A DNA stretch of 64,000 nt from Desulfosarcina cetonica JCM 12296 (GCF_001311845.1 NZ_BBCC01000011.1:1-64000), one strand, 5' to 3'; positions 8,301 through 18,110 are shown, counted from the first letter of the stretch. Translations and numbers: made by a program. The notes: generated by a model not told the origin, from the sequence alone.

Positions 8301-10146
8301 TTAGAAGCCCGGCAGTCCGCCAAAGCCACGGAACACCCAGTACCCCGCCGACAGAAGCAGCAGGACAATATTACCCATGAACCAAAGCGGCACACCAACC
8401 CGCAGGTAATCCTTGGGCTCGAGGTAGCCGCTGGCGTAAACGATGGCGTTGGGCGGCGTGCCAATGATCAGGCAGTAGGCAAAGGACGAGGCCATGGCCG
8501 TGCTCATGGCCATGAAAGGCAAGAAGGTCGTGCCCGGATGCACCAAGCCGGCCATGTTGAGGGCGATCGGGCCTACTGCGGCGGCGGCCGGTCCGTCGGC
8601 CATGAGGTTGGTCAAAATGGCGGTCAGACCGTTGCTGGTGACCATCAGGGCAACCCGGAATCCATTCCCAGGGGCGCCAGGGCGTCGATGGCGCTACGGG
8701 CCAGCCAGTAGGCCGCGCCAGTCTCGTCCAGGGTCCGGCCAAAGATGATGGCGCCGGCATAGAGCCAGACCACGCCCCAGTCGACCTTTTCCTGGTAGTC
8801 ACGCCAGTTGACGATGCCGGCCAAGAGATAGGCGACCGCACCGGCGATGGCGATGACGCCGATCCCCAGGCGAACCGGGTAGATGCCCATGTTGTAGAAT
8901 TCTTTTTCCGTGAACCAGCCGAACACCATTACCAGGAAGATGATCATGCCACGATCTGCTGGCGATTCCACTTGCCCATGCGGTTGATCTCGGTCTGCAG
9001 GTGGTTCATGGCCGGGGCCAGGGAGGTGATGGTGGCTTGAAGCGCCAGTTGATCATGAGCCAGGTGACCGGGATCATGAGGAACAGATAGGGGAAACAGT
9101 AGGTGATCCACTGGAAATAGCCGATGTCCATGCCGAACATGTCGGCCAGGTAGGTCATCATGATGACGTTGCGGGCGCCGCCCGACGGGGCGCCGGGGCC
9201 GCCGATGTTACAGGCCATGGCAATGGAAATCATCAGCATCTTACCCAATTCGGGATCGCTGGGCGTATCCCGGGTAAGGCTGTTCTGGTAAAGCAGCATG
9301 CCGATGGGCAGGAACATGGCCGCCAGGGCGTGGTCGGAAATAAAGGCCGCCAGGGGCGCGATGATCACAATGAAAATCAGCGTGATCCAGCGTACGTTGG
9401 GAACGGCCAGTTTTTTGAACATCATCAGGCAGGCACGTTTGTCCACCCCGGTTTTCACAAAGGCGGCGGCAAACATCAGGCTGCCCATGATGAACCAGCA
9501 GGCGTCATCCCAATAGAGCATGGCCACTTGCTTGCGGGAGGTAACCCCGGTGAACACGAGGATCAGGCCGATACAGAAGGAGACGCCGGGCAACGGGATG
9601 CACTCGGTGAGAAAACAGAGCACCACGAAGACGCCCATGGCCACCGATACCTTGATGAACCAGGCGCCCTTGTCGGCTTCGGCCCGATCCTTGTCCGACA
9701 ACTCCTCGTATTTGAGGCCATCCTTGCGCAGGGAGAGCGCGGCCTGCATCACCTTGAGATAGTTCTCGTCATCCGTTTGGGTGTCGATAAACGTGTAAGC
9801 CTTCTCGAAATTCGATTTATCGGCCTTGATCTTGTTCTGCTTGCACCACTTGAGATCCCGCTTGAGGTAACGATCGCGGGTCAAGGCGCCCATGTTCATG
9901 TTCTTTTCCATGATCTGGGCGGCCAACAGTTGCCACTGCGCGGCATCGCTGGTGGAGGTGTTGAAATAGGATTGGATAACATATCCAATCACCGCCTTGG
10001 GACCGATGCGATATTCGGTTCCCACGTCCTTCATCCCGTAGAGTGGGCATCAGCAGTAAAAGGAACAGCAAGATCACGGGGATGCTGAAGATCTTCCAGT
10101 CGACATATTTATCGTATCCGGTGACTTTCTTCTCTTTCTTGGCCAT
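8301..10146 (-). CDS. SLC13/DASS-family transporter 2 (multiple frame breaks)
   Basis: When joined, about 616 aa of a DASS symporter. The start is MAKKEKKVTGYDKYVDW with TM1 IPVILLFLLLLMPTL, then a long soluble insert of about 120 residues, then family segments (FLTECIPLPGVSFCIGLIL, CNIGGPGAPSGGARNVIMM, LIIGTPPNAIVYASGYLEP). The frame breaks at about 10040, 9035, 8953 and 8655. Three are repaired by one base (AAGCC to AAGGCC, GTGGCATG to GTGGCCATG, GGGTTGCCC plus one). The first needs two bases. The conserved residues at every junction argue for assembly deletions rather than a dead gene. It lies downstream of a receiver-only gene and kinase. Confidence 0.75.
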
Positions 10147-10199
10147 TTATAAACCCCTCTATTTTTCACGTATTGGCAATTGCGGCAAACGCCTTCACC

Positions 10200-10646
10200 T
10201 CAAGCCTGCTCGAGCATTTCAGGAGGTGGTTCCTTCGATCCCTGCATGCGGGCAGCTTCGATTTTTTCCTCGATGTCTGCCCGGCGGTTATAGGCGCCAA
10301 CAGCCTTTTCGATGATTTCCTCCAGATTGGCCGGCTTCATCAGGTAGTCGACGGCACCGGATTTAAGACCATCCATAGCCGATTCCATCGTGGCATGACC
10401 GGTGAGCATGATAACCTCCACCATGGGGTACTGACGCTTGATTTCACGCAGTGTGGCCACACCGTCCATCCCCGGCATTTTGACATCCAGGATCACCACG
10501 TGAACCGGGTGGGTTCGTAAGAGATCCAGCGCCTCCTTGCCGCTGGAAGCCGTTTGAACTTCGAAACCCTTTCGCTCCAACAACTTTTTTGTCGTGGAGA
10601 GAAAGCGTTCCTCATCATCGACCAACATCATTTTCATCAATTCCAT
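10200..10646 (-). CDS. single-domain response regulator (receiver plus helix)
   Basis: A 148-aa receiver: MLVDDEE, phospho-Asp in ILDVKMPGMDG, Thr in MLTGHAT, Lys in LMKPANL, followed by a charged helical tail (YNRRADIEEKIEAAR...) with no DNA-binding domain. It lies between the kinase at 10814 and the DASS2 transporter, mirroring the receiver-kinase arrangement beside DASS1. Its closest relative in the window is the receiver at 2358-2771. A 21-bp tandem repeat sits just upstream of its start. Confidence 0.88.
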   Translation of the reverse strand: MELMKMMLVDDEERFLSTTKKLLERKGFEVQTASSGKEALDLLRTHPVHVVILDVKMPGMDGVATLREIKRQYPMVEVIMLTGHATMESAMDGLKSGAVDYLMKPANLEEIIEKAVGAYNRRADIEEKIEAARMQGSKEPPPEMLEQA

Positions 10647-10659
10647 CGATTTACTCCTG

Positions 10660-10701
10660 TTCTAGATGACAAGGCACACCTTCTAAATGACAAGGCACAC
10701 C
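10660..10701. repeat. 21-bp direct tandem repeat in the leader of the receiver gene
   Basis: Two adjacent units at 10660-10680 and 10681-10701 differ at one base (TTCTAGATGACAAGGCACAC versus TTCTAAATGACAAGGCACAC, each followed by C). The repeat ends 14 bp before the receiver start codon at 10646. Its spacing of two helical turns would suit a DNA-binding protein, or it could be a slipped duplication. Confidence 0.7.
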
Positions 10702-10813
10702 CGCCGACCCAGCGATTGCACCGTTAAGGATGATTCCCATGGGCCTTGAACCTTGGGAAAGAACAAACGTCATTTGCAAAGCAGCCATCCATTGTCGTTG
10801 ATGAAACCCGGCT

Positions 10814-12583
10814 TCATTCACCCGCCTTCAAGATCGGCAGGGTAATGGAGAACGTGGTGCCTTTGCCCACCCGGCTTTCCACCTCCATTTGGCCGCCCAT
10901 CTGCTGGACAATCCCGTAACAGACCGACAGCCCCAGACCGGTACCTTTACCCACCGGTTTGGTGGTGAAAAAGGGAGAAAAGATCTTCTCCATGTCTTCC
11001 TGCTTGATGCCCGAGCCGTTATCCCGAACGCGGATCGTGGCCGAGCCGTTATCGTTATGGAGCAGTGACACCCGGATGAACCCGCCGGTACTGCCCTGTT
11101 GCTCGATGATGGCATCCGTGGCATTGTTCAACAGATTCAAGATCACCTGTTGGAGTCGAGAGGCGTCGGCACGCACGCGCAAGGGAACCTGGGGGATGTC
11201 GCGCAACAGGGAAATCCCGTTGACTTCGGCTTTTTTCTGGACCATCTGGGTGATTTCGGGAATGAGGACGGCAAGGTCCAACTCCTCTTCCCGGGATTCG
11301 CTCTGACGACCGAATTTGAGGATCGATGCGGTAATTCGGGAGCAACGTTCCAGTTGGGTGATGATCTGGTTGACGCTCTCGTTGACCTGATCGAGGGATT
11401 CGCCGGGGGTCAACTGGCCGGCTTCGACCATCTCGTCCAAAAGAACCTGGATCATGGACCGTTCGCTGCTGATGATTTGTAGCGGGTTGTTGATTTCGTG
11501 GGCGAATCCGGCAGCCATCTCGCCAAGTTCAGCCAATCGTGAAGCCCCGATGAGCTGCTGGTTGAGGAGGGCTTTTTCCGTATCGGACTGCTCCATTTTG
11601 CGCACGATCGCCCCGGTCAGGGTGAATGCGGCGGCCACAATACAGAGGCCGCCGATGACGCAGATGAACAGGATCGGCAAACGCGTGCTTTCCAGCGCCA
11701 TGAAGGCATCGGATTTTTCCTGGCGAATCACCAAAATCCAGCTGTTGTCCTTGAGCCAGCAGGTCGCATAAAGGAAGGGGTCCGCGCCGGCGTCATTGTG
11801 CATGAAGGTATCGATCCCCTTAAGCAGGGGGTCGGTGCCCGCGCTGTTGTGGATGAAGGTATCGATCTCCCTGCCCGGGGCCGGCAGGGGGATTTTTTCG
11901 GCAGGCGTTTCCATGAGGTTGCCGCCGCTACGGCGGTCGGTCTGCAGCACCCCCTGACGGTTGATCAGGTAGGCCTCGCCGGTTTTGCCGATGCGAATCT
12001 GCCGTACCAGGTTGTTGAAGCGCTGGGAGTCGACCGTCGCGCGGATTACCCATTTGCGGCCGACTTCCTTTTTCATCACGGCGATGACGAAATGCGGGAT
12101 GTTGCGGACCCCCAGAAAGACATCGCTGATGTAAACGCCATTTTCGAGGGTATGCTGAAACCACTCGGCATCATGGTAGTTCTTGCCGGTCAGATCGAAC
12201 GGGCCGTGATAGGCCACATGAACGCCATTTTCATCAAAAATTCCCAAATCCGCGAATGCGGATGCCGTGCGCTGCAAATTGGAGAAAACCGACATCAGAC
12301 GTCCGGGCTGGGTGATCTCCTCGAAGCTGATCGTATTCACGATCATGACCAGATCGTTCTTGCGCTCCAACAGAAAGGACTCGATCATCTGCCGATGGTC
12401 GGCGGCGATCCGCTTCATCGAATTGATGGTGCCGTCTTTGATGGAGCGGGAAAAGGAATGGTTGCCGATGATCAGAGCCAGCAGCAAGGGAATGAACGGA
12501 ACGACGATCATGTTGATCAGCACGAACCGCTTGACCCTGGCGTAAAGGTCCTGGGAACGTTGATGAGGCGTGGATGTGGTCAT
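10814..12583 (-). CDS. membrane histidine kinase, dCache sensor, with internal duplication
   Basis: A 589-aa kinase with the same plan as the one at 2786-4468: TM1 (about 22-42), dCache sensor, TM2 (about 308-330), HisKA with phospho-His in GFAHEINNP, and HATPase_c (NLLNNATDA, DNGSGIK, SPFFTTK, GTGLGLS). Within the sensor, the motif IDTFIHNSAGTDPLL is followed two residues later by IDTFMHNDAGADPFL, a 17-residue tandem duplication (about 11778-11880) absent from its paralogue. It is co-directional with the receiver and DASS2 genes downstream and presumably senses a ligand tied to that transporter. Confidence 0.9.
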   Translation of the reverse strand: MTTSTPHQRSQDLYARVKRFVLINMIVVPFIPLLLALIIGNHSFSRSIKDGTINSMKRIAADHRQMIESFLLERKNDLVMIVNTISFEEITQPGRLMSVFSNLQRTASAFADLGIFDENGVHVAYHGPFDLTGKNYHDAEWFQHTLENGVYISDVFLGVRNIPHFVIAVMKKEVGRKWVIRATVDSQRFNNLVRQIRIGKTGEAYLINRQGVLQTDRRSGGNLMETPAEKIPLPAPGREIDTFIHNSAGTDPLLKGIDTFMHNDAGADPFLYATCWLKDNSWILVIRQEKSDAFMALESTRLPILFICVIGGLCIVAAAFTLTGAIVRKMEQSDTEKALLNQQLIGASRLAELGEMAAGFAHEINNPLQIISSERSMIQVLLDEMVEAGQLTPGESLDQVNESVNQIITQLERCSRITASILKFGRQSESREEELDLAVLIPEITQMVQKKAEVNGISLLRDIPQVPLRVRADASRLQQVILNLLNNATDAIIEQQGSTGGFIRVSLLHNDNGSATIRVRDNGSGIKQEDMEKIFSPFFTTKPVGKGTGLGLSVCYGIVQQMGGQMEVESRVGKGTTFSITLPILKAGE

Positions 12584-12679
12584 GGTTTTCCCCGTCGATG
12601 TTTTATATATGCTTCACGATGGTGCCATTTGTGCCATTATCCGCGATGGGCGAGAATCCAGGCTTGCGCTCGGTTTCGT

Positions 12680-13069
12680 TTATCCGCCAGGTGGCGTTTT
12701 CTGCGCGGCCAACAGCATGACCACCGCTTTTTTCAGGCTTTCCACGCTGCACCCCTTCTTCTCGATCAGCTTGGCCCGTCGCAGGTGTGGAAAGCCCGTC
12801 TCCAGTTCGGTATCCAGGGTGTGCAGCACAACCGGCAGTTGCGGCACCCGGTCTTGAAGCTTTTTGCTCAACACGGTCGCTTCGGCATCCGGAAAGTCCG
12901 GGTCTACGATCAACAGGTCCAAGTGGGTCGGTCCATACAGAAGTTTAATGAGCTGCTTGCCATTTTCCGCCAGGTAGACGATATACCCCGCAGTGGTGAA
13001 TTCCCTTTTGAGGTAGTCACGGATACGGGGGTTGCGATCTGCAATGAGAAGTCGATATTGCTCCTTCAT
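12680..13069 (-). CDS. receiver-domain protein, atypical
   Basis: A 129-aa single receiver-like domain. It keeps an acidic residue in IADRN, the phospho-site Asp in IVDPDFP and a Lys in LIEKKG, but the usual DD pair, DxxMP and switch-Thr motifs are degenerate, so phosphorylation is uncertain. The start is the ATG at 13069 with AAAAGGC upstream; a longer frame to 13180 overlaps the preceding gene and lacks a ribosome site. It sits between the acyl-CoA synthetase-acetyltransferase gene and the dCache kinase. Confidence 0.75.
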   Translation of the reverse strand: MKEQYRLLIADRNPRIRDYLKREFTTAGYIVYLAENGKQLIKLLYGPTHLDLLIVDPDFPDAEATVLSKKLQDRVPQLPVVLHTLDTELETGFPHLRRAKLIEKKGCSVESLKKAVVMLLAAQKTPPGG

Positions 13070-13115
13070 CGGACTGCCTTTTACCTGTTTGAAGGACATC
13101 ACCGGATAGCCCCGG

Positions 13116-15839
13116 TCATGCTGGGGTGGCCAGCTGAGACCGGGGCTGCCGGGAGGTCGTAAGATCCAGGCGAAGTTCAAATTCTCCGCTGTGGGCGGAA
13201 CCTTTGATTTTAAAATTCAGTTTGCGTCCCATGGCCAGCATGCCCCTGTTTTCCGCCAGGACCATTCCCCAAATGCTGCCGAATCCCCGATCCCTGGCGA
13301 TGTCGATACAGGTTGCCAACAGATGCGCGCCAATGCCCATGCCGTGCCAGGGGTCTCCGATCAGCACGGAAAATTCCGAATCCCTGAGATTGTGCTGCAG
13401 GATGACCCGCGCCACGCCAACGATCTTCTCATGGGATTCCACTTCGTGAATCGCCGCCAGAGCGATTTCGCGGTCGTAGTCGATTTGGGTGAAGCGTGCC
13501 AGCATCGCGGTGGACATCTCTTTCATCGGAGAGAAGAACCGGTAGTAGACGCTTCGTGGTGAAAGTGTCTTGAACAGTTCCAGCAGCAATTCGGCGTCTT
13601 CCGGCCGAATCGGGCGGATGCGCAATTCACCCAGCTCGGGCAGTTCCAGGCGGGATTCATATTGGGCCGGATAAGGGCTGACCGACAGGTGCAGCGGCGC
13701 TTTCTGGCTGGTCGGTTTGACGATGATCCGGGCATCCACGGCCAGCGGCCGACCGTTTTTCACCATCAACGGGTTGATGTCCAGTTCCGCGATCTGGGGA
13801 AAATCGGTGACCAGCTGCGAGATACGGATGAGAATTTCGGCGATCTGATCCCGATCGGCCGGTAGCTGACCGCGGTAGCCCTTCAGAAAACGATCGACAC
13901 GGGTTCCTTCCATGAGTTGCCCGGCCAGCAGCCGGTTGAGCGGTGGCAGGGCGATGGCACGGTCGTTCAACAGCTCGGCCAGAATGCCCCCCATGCCGAA
14001 AAGGATCACCGGCCCGAAGTCCGGATCCATTTTCGCGCCCATGATCAATTCACATTCCGGCGCCGTGATCATCGGCTGGAGGGCCACGCCATCGATCCTG
14101 GCATGGGGTGCGGCCATGGCGGCCCGGTCCAGCATGGACGTAAAACCGTCGCGCACCGCTGCCTCGCTTCCGAGGTCGCGCTGCACGCCGCCGACATCGC
14201 TTTTATGCAGAATGTCCCGGGATAGAATTTTCATGACCACGGGATAACCGATTTCTTGGGCAAGGGCGGCGGCCGCGTCCGCCGATCGGGCGATGCGCGT
14301 GGGAATCACCGGAATGCCATAGGCGGCTAAAAGCGCGTTGGCTTCATCCAGGGTCATTCGACCGCTTGGCGTATGCAATGCCGCCTCGATCCAATGCCCG
14401 GCGATCTGTGGATCCACCTGGATACGCGCTGACGAACGCGAGGGGAGTTGCTGAAGCATCTCGATCCCCCGGCTGTGGCGGTACAGGTTCATGAAGGCCC
14501 GTACGGCCCGCTCGGGGGTATCGAAGGTGGCGATGCCGGCCTGGTTGAGGATTTCGCGGCCCTGATCGGCATCCCTGCCGCCCAGCCAGGAAGCGATTAC
14601 CGGTTTGCCGTGTTCATGGCATTGGTCGGCAATGGTTCGCGCGACCGCCTCACCATCCACCAGGGTCTGTGGGGCCAGCATGATCAACAGGGCCTGGACT
14701 TCCCTGGCCTGGGAAAGCGTCGTGATGACGCACCGGTACCGTTCGGGCGTGGCATCCCCCAGCATGTCGATGGGGTTGCCGCGGTTCCAATCGTCGGGCA
14801 GAACTTCGTCCAGCGCGCGAATCGTGTCCGGGGATAAAAGCACGGGCTCCAGACCGTAATCGGACAGTGCATCGGCGGCCATGACCCCCGGTCCGCCCGC
14901 GTTGGTGACCACGGCCAGTCCGGATCCCCTGAACCGGCACTTGCGTGAAAGAATTTCAGCGGTATCGAAGAGCTCTTCGAAAGTCTTCACCCGAACGATG
15001 CCGGCGCGTTGAAAGGCCGCCTCGTAAACCGCGTCCTCGCCGGCCAGGCTGCCGGTATGCGACGCCGCGGCAATGGCGCCGGCCCGACTGCGACCGGCCT
15101 TCAAGGCGATGATGGGCTTGATCCGGCTGACGGAACGGGCGGCACTCATGAAATTGTGATGGCGCACAAGATTCTCCACGTACATGACGATACTGCCGAC
15201 ATGCGGATCCGATCCCAGGTAGTCGATCATATCGCCGAAATCCACGTCCAGCATGGCGCCCAGACTGACAAAATGGCTGAATCCGATGCGTTCCCGGAGG
15301 GCGAAATCGAGGATCGCGGCACCGATGGCCCCACTTTGGGAGACAAAGGCCAAACGGCCGGCGGCGGGCAAGTGGGGGGTGAGACTGGCGTTGAGCCGTG
15401 CGGCCGTACAGATCATGCCCAGCGCACAGGGACCGATGATGCGCAGGCCGGTTTCACGGCTGATCGCTTGAACCCGGCGTTCTGCCTGACGATGGGCCTT
15501 GCTGCCTTTGGTCCAGCCGGTGGAGAGAATCACCGCGCCGGCAGCTTGAATCTCACTGCATTGACTGACGATGGCGGGAACCGCCGCCATGGGGGCGGCG
15601 ATGGCAACCAAGTCCACCGTTGTTCCGATGGCCGTCAAGGCTGGAAATGCCGGGAGCCCCATGATGCGGGCAGCGTTTTTATTGGCGCCGTCTTCATTGA
15701 CCGGGTAGATCTCGCCCGCAAATCCCCCTTGCACAAGATGCCGCATGACCGCTTCTCCCATGGTGGCGGTTCCTTCCGAGGCGCCGACGACGGCAATGCG
15801 CCGGGGATTAAAAAGCTTTTCCAACCGCTCAATGGGCAT
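13116..15839 (-). CDS. ADP-forming acyl-CoA synthetase-like protein fused to GNAT acetyltransferase (Pat-like)
   Basis: A 907-aa fusion. It has an N-terminal CoA-binding Rossmann domain (IAVVGASEGTATMGEAVMRH), a succinyl-CoA ligase-like alpha region (SQSGAIGAAI; AASHTGSLAGED keeps the His equivalent to the phospho-His of NDP-forming synthetases), an ATP-grasp domain (about 480-700; YPVVMKILSRDILHKSDVGG) and a C-terminal GNAT domain (about 740-900; IGDPWHGMGIGAHLL binds acetyl-CoA). This is the layout of protein lysine acetyltransferases Pat/PatZ that control acyl-CoA synthetases. Retention of His means ligase activity cannot be excluded. The start at 15839 has GGAGAAAG upstream; the longer frame intrudes into the USP gene. 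Confidence 0.85.
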   Translation of the reverse strand: MPIERLEKLFNPRRIAVVGASEGTATMGEAVMRHLVQGGFAGEIYPVNEDGANKNAARIMGLPAFPALTAIGTTVDLVAIAAPMAAVPAIVSQCSEIQAAGAVILSTGWTKGSKAHRQAERRVQAISRETGLRIIGPCALGMICTAARLNASLTPHLPAAGRLAFVSQSGAIGAAILDFALRERIGFSHFVSLGAMLDVDFGDMIDYLGSDPHVGSIVMYVENLVRHHNFMSAARSVSRIKPIIALKAGRSRAGAIAAASHTGSLAGEDAVYEAAFQRAGIVRVKTFEELFDTAEILSRKCRFRGSGLAVVTNAGGPGVMAADALSDYGLEPVLLSPDTIRALDEVLPDDWNRGNPIDMLGDATPERYRCVITTLSQAREVQALLIMLAPQTLVDGEAVARTIADQCHEHGKPVIASWLGGRDADQGREILNQAGIATFDTPERAVRAFMNLYRHSRGIEMLQQLPSRSSARIQVDPQIAGHWIEAALHTPSGRMTLDEANALLAAYGIPVIPTRIARSADAAAALAQEIGYPVVMKILSRDILHKSDVGGVQRDLGSEAAVRDGFTSMLDRAAMAAPHARIDGVALQPMITAPECELIMGAKMDPDFGPVILFGMGGILAELLNDRAIALPPLNRLLAGQLMEGTRVDRFLKGYRGQLPADRDQIAEILIRISQLVTDFPQIAELDINPLMVKNGRPLAVDARIIVKPTSQKAPLHLSVSPYPAQYESRLELPELGELRIRPIRPEDAELLLELFKTLSPRSVYYRFFSPMKEMSTAMLARFTQIDYDREIALAAIHEVESHEKIVGVARVILQHNLRDSEFSVLIGDPWHGMGIGAHLLATCIDIARDRGFGSIWGMVLAENRGMLAMGRKLNFKIKGSAHSGEFELRLDLTTSRQPRSQLATPA

Positions 15840-15943
15840 GTCTTTCTCCAACTGGGTCACAATTCCGGTATGACGGGCTGCGTCTTTCTTCTCCGGCCCG
15901 GTTGCCTGCCCGGGACCGGTCTGCATTCGGATCGGGTTTGACG

Positions 15944-16852
15944 TTACGGTACCACCCATACCGTTTGGGCGTCGCTGGCCTGGACGACTTTGTTGCCCAC
16001 CCGGCCCATGAAGAATTCGGCCATCCGGGACAATCCGCGGCGTCCCACCACAATGGTGCCGCACCCTTCGGCCGCGGCGGTCTCGATGATCGCACCGGCG
16101 CGGCTGGCGACACCGGTGATGGTGCGGGTTGCTAGATGTTCCGGTTTGCATCCCCCGCGGACCAGGATATCCCTGGCGCCATCGAAGACCGATTGATTGT
16201 CCACCAGTTCCTCCTCGAAAAAGGCTTCGATGTCGAAGGTCGGAACGTTGCGCAGTACGTGGACCAGCAGGAACCGATCGTCTTGCCGGGGACCGCGGGT
16301 ATCGGCAACGAATTGAACCGCCCGTTTGGCGCCCTCGGAACCATCCACGGCCAGGAGCAGCTTCCCATTGGCTGGCGTCTGCCCCGCAATCAGGATGGGG
16401 ATGGAAATTTTTTCCAGCAATTTTTGGGTCACGCTGCCGATGAGGATGGTCTCCAGCGCCGTGGCGCCCCGCCGGCAGGCCAGAACGGCGTGATAGCCTT
16501 TCTGGGCCTCGGCGATGATATCCCGGGCGGCACCCTTTTTGCGGTTGACGATGCGGGTTTCCACCGCTGCCTCGGCATGACCGGCATCCAAGAGGATTTT
16601 TTTCGCCTCCGCCATATAGGCCGTGATGGCCTTGCGCTGTTGGGCTTCCCAGCCGCGCACCTGACTGACGATCTTGACACTTTTCGGCTCTCGCTCCAGG
16701 TCGTAGTAGGTATCCGGAATGCTGTTAAAGACGTGGAACAGGACCAGCTGCATGCCGTCGAACGCGTTTTCCGAGGCCGCATAACGGACCGTTTGCATGG
16801 ACCGCGGGGATCCGTCGACGGCCAAGAGCAGGCGTTTGGGAGTGGTTGACAT
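15944..16852 (-). CDS. tandem universal stress protein
   Basis: A 302-aa protein with two UspA domains: residues 1-145 (LLLAVDGSPRSMQTVRYA ... RRGATALETILIGSVTQ) and 155-302 (LLLAVDGSEGAKRAVQFV ... VGRRGLSRMAEFFMG). Both carry the G-x2-G-x9-G-like ATP-binding loop, so nucleotide binding is likely. The ATG at 16852 has an AGGAGGAAAG ribosome site. It lies in the sigma-54-headed operon between a CBS-ACT protein and the Pat-like fusion, suggesting a stress or energy-signalling role. Confidence 0.88.
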   Translation of the reverse strand: MSTTPKRLLLAVDGSPRSMQTVRYAASENAFDGMQLVLFHVFNSIPDTYYDLEREPKSVKIVSQVRGWEAQQRKAITAYMAEAKKILLDAGHAEAAVETRIVNRKKGAARDIIAEAQKGYHAVLACRRGATALETILIGSVTQKLLEKISIPILIAGQTPANGKLLLAVDGSEGAKRAVQFVADTRGPRQDDRFLLVHVLRNVPTFDIEAFFEEELVDNQSVFDGARDILVRGGCKPEHLATRTITGVASRAGAIIETAAAEGCGTIVVGRRGLSRMAEFFMGRVGNKVVQASDAQTVWVVP

Positions 16853-16887
16853 GGGCTTTCCTCCTGTTGCCGGTCCCAAGGACCGGG

Positions 16888-17573
16888 TTAAAGTTTGTCA
16901 AAAACGATCCGTCGGTTTTCGCGATGATCCACCAGGTAGCGCAATTTGGCCTTTTGTCTGAGGACGTCGAGCATCTCTTCAATCCGGTCGCGCGAAACCT
17001 CATAGAACCGCAGATAGACGTTGCGGTAGCCGTTGGGGGCCCGTTCGTAGGTGGAGAGGATGCTGGCCATGCGGCCGCCGAATTGCCGGATCACGTTGAC
17101 GATCTCCATGATCGACCCCGGTGTGTCCTCAAGCACGAGGGCGATCTGAAAGCCCCTTTTCTTCAGACCGGTGAGATACAGGGTGGCCCTGAACATATCC
17201 GATTGGGTGATCACCCGACGATGGCGCCATCGTCGTCGATGACCGGTGCGCCGGAAATCTTATGATGCAGCATGAGGTCGGCGGCCTCTTCTATGGACCA
17301 GTCCTGATGGACCGTGATCACCTCACGTGTCATGATCTCCGAGACCTTGATTTTCGAGATCAGGAAGAGCAATTCGTGAACATCCAGGCTGGTGGCATCC
17401 GAGGCGGATGCGCGCTTCAAATCGCGGTCGCTGACAACGCCGCATAACTTTCCGGCGTCGGTTACGGGCAACAGACGGATGCGTTTCTCTTTGATCAGGG
17501 CAAGGGCCTGCTGCATGCTTTGGTCTTTCTCGATGGTGATGGCTGGTTTACTCATCCAGTATCTGATCAGCAT
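16888..17573 (-). CDS. CBS-pair plus ACT-domain protein (AcuB-like; frame break)
   Basis: When joined, 228 aa. Two CBS motifs come first (MLIRYWMSKPAITIEK...VSDRDLKRA; VSEIMTREVITVHQD...GAPVIDDDGAIVGVITQSD), then an ACT-like domain (GFQIALVLEDTPGSIMEIVN...). This is the acetoin-utilisation AcuB-like layout. CBS pairs bind AMP/ATP and ACT domains bind amino acids. A missing G at about 17213 (GTCGGGTGATC) splits the frame exactly inside the second CBS motif; one added base restores GAIVGVITQSDMF. AAAGGAG precedes the ATG at 17573. It sits between two USP genes. Confidence 0.82.
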
Positions 17574-17639
17574 GATGATTTCTCCTTTGACGGATATCGC
17601 CCTCAAGGGCGGGTATCTCCCCATCCGCGTCCCGCTGGA

Positions 17640-18110
17640 TCAGGGAATTTGCGTGTACCCGCTGGGGATCGTGATCAGCGGAATGGGACAGCGCCGGAAC
17701 AGTTTTCTGGCCGTCGAGCCGACAACCACATCGGCCAGATTGCTGCGCCCCTTGGTGCTCAAAATCAGAAGCATGGGTGCCTCGGCCTTGATCGCCTCGA
17801 GGATCTCGTAATAGGGAATGCCGTCCTTGACCAGGTAGCGGCAGTTGGTTCCCTTGGGGGGGATCCCCTCGAAAAGTTCCTTCATTTTCAACTGTCGGTC
17901 CTTGATCTGTTCATCGAGGTAATCGGGGAAAGAGAAAGTGTCGTAGCCGATCATGGCGCGCCTCACCATGTCCAGGTCACGCTGGTTGATCACATTGATG
18001 AGGATCAACTCCGAGCCGGTTTTCTCGGCCATCCAAGCGGCATAATGGACGGTCATTGCCGAGAAATCCGACAGGTCGATCGCGGCAAGGATTTTATTCT
18101 TCTCTGTCAT
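17640..18110 (-). CDS. universal stress protein, single domain
   Basis: A 156-aa UspA-type protein. It starts MTEKNKILAAIDLSDFSAMT and carries the C-terminal nucleotide loop STKGRSNLADVVVGSTARKL. AAAAAAGGAG precedes the ATG. It is the first gene after a near-perfect sigma-54 promoter (18183-18198) and heads the long unit usp / CBS-ACT / tandem usp / Pat-like / receiver / kinase / receiver / DASS2 / small membrane proteins / receiver-CBS. Confidence 0.9.
   Translation of the reverse strand: MTEKNKILAAIDLSDFSAMTVHYAAWMAEKTGSELILINVINQRDLDMVRRAMIGYDTFSFPDYLDEQIKDRQLKMKELFEGIPPKGTNCRYLVKDGIPYYEILEAIKAEAPMLLILSTKGRSNLADVVVGSTARKLFRRCPIPLITIPSGYTQIP

Noticed and set aside
12613-12650. A third sigma-54 site (TGGCAC twice near the kinase start)
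   Set aside because: No TTGC at the right spacing; fails the -12 element.
15840-16151. N-terminal extension of the Pat-like gene
   Set aside because: It overlaps the USP gene in another frame and lacks homology; the ATG at 15839 has a good ribosome site.
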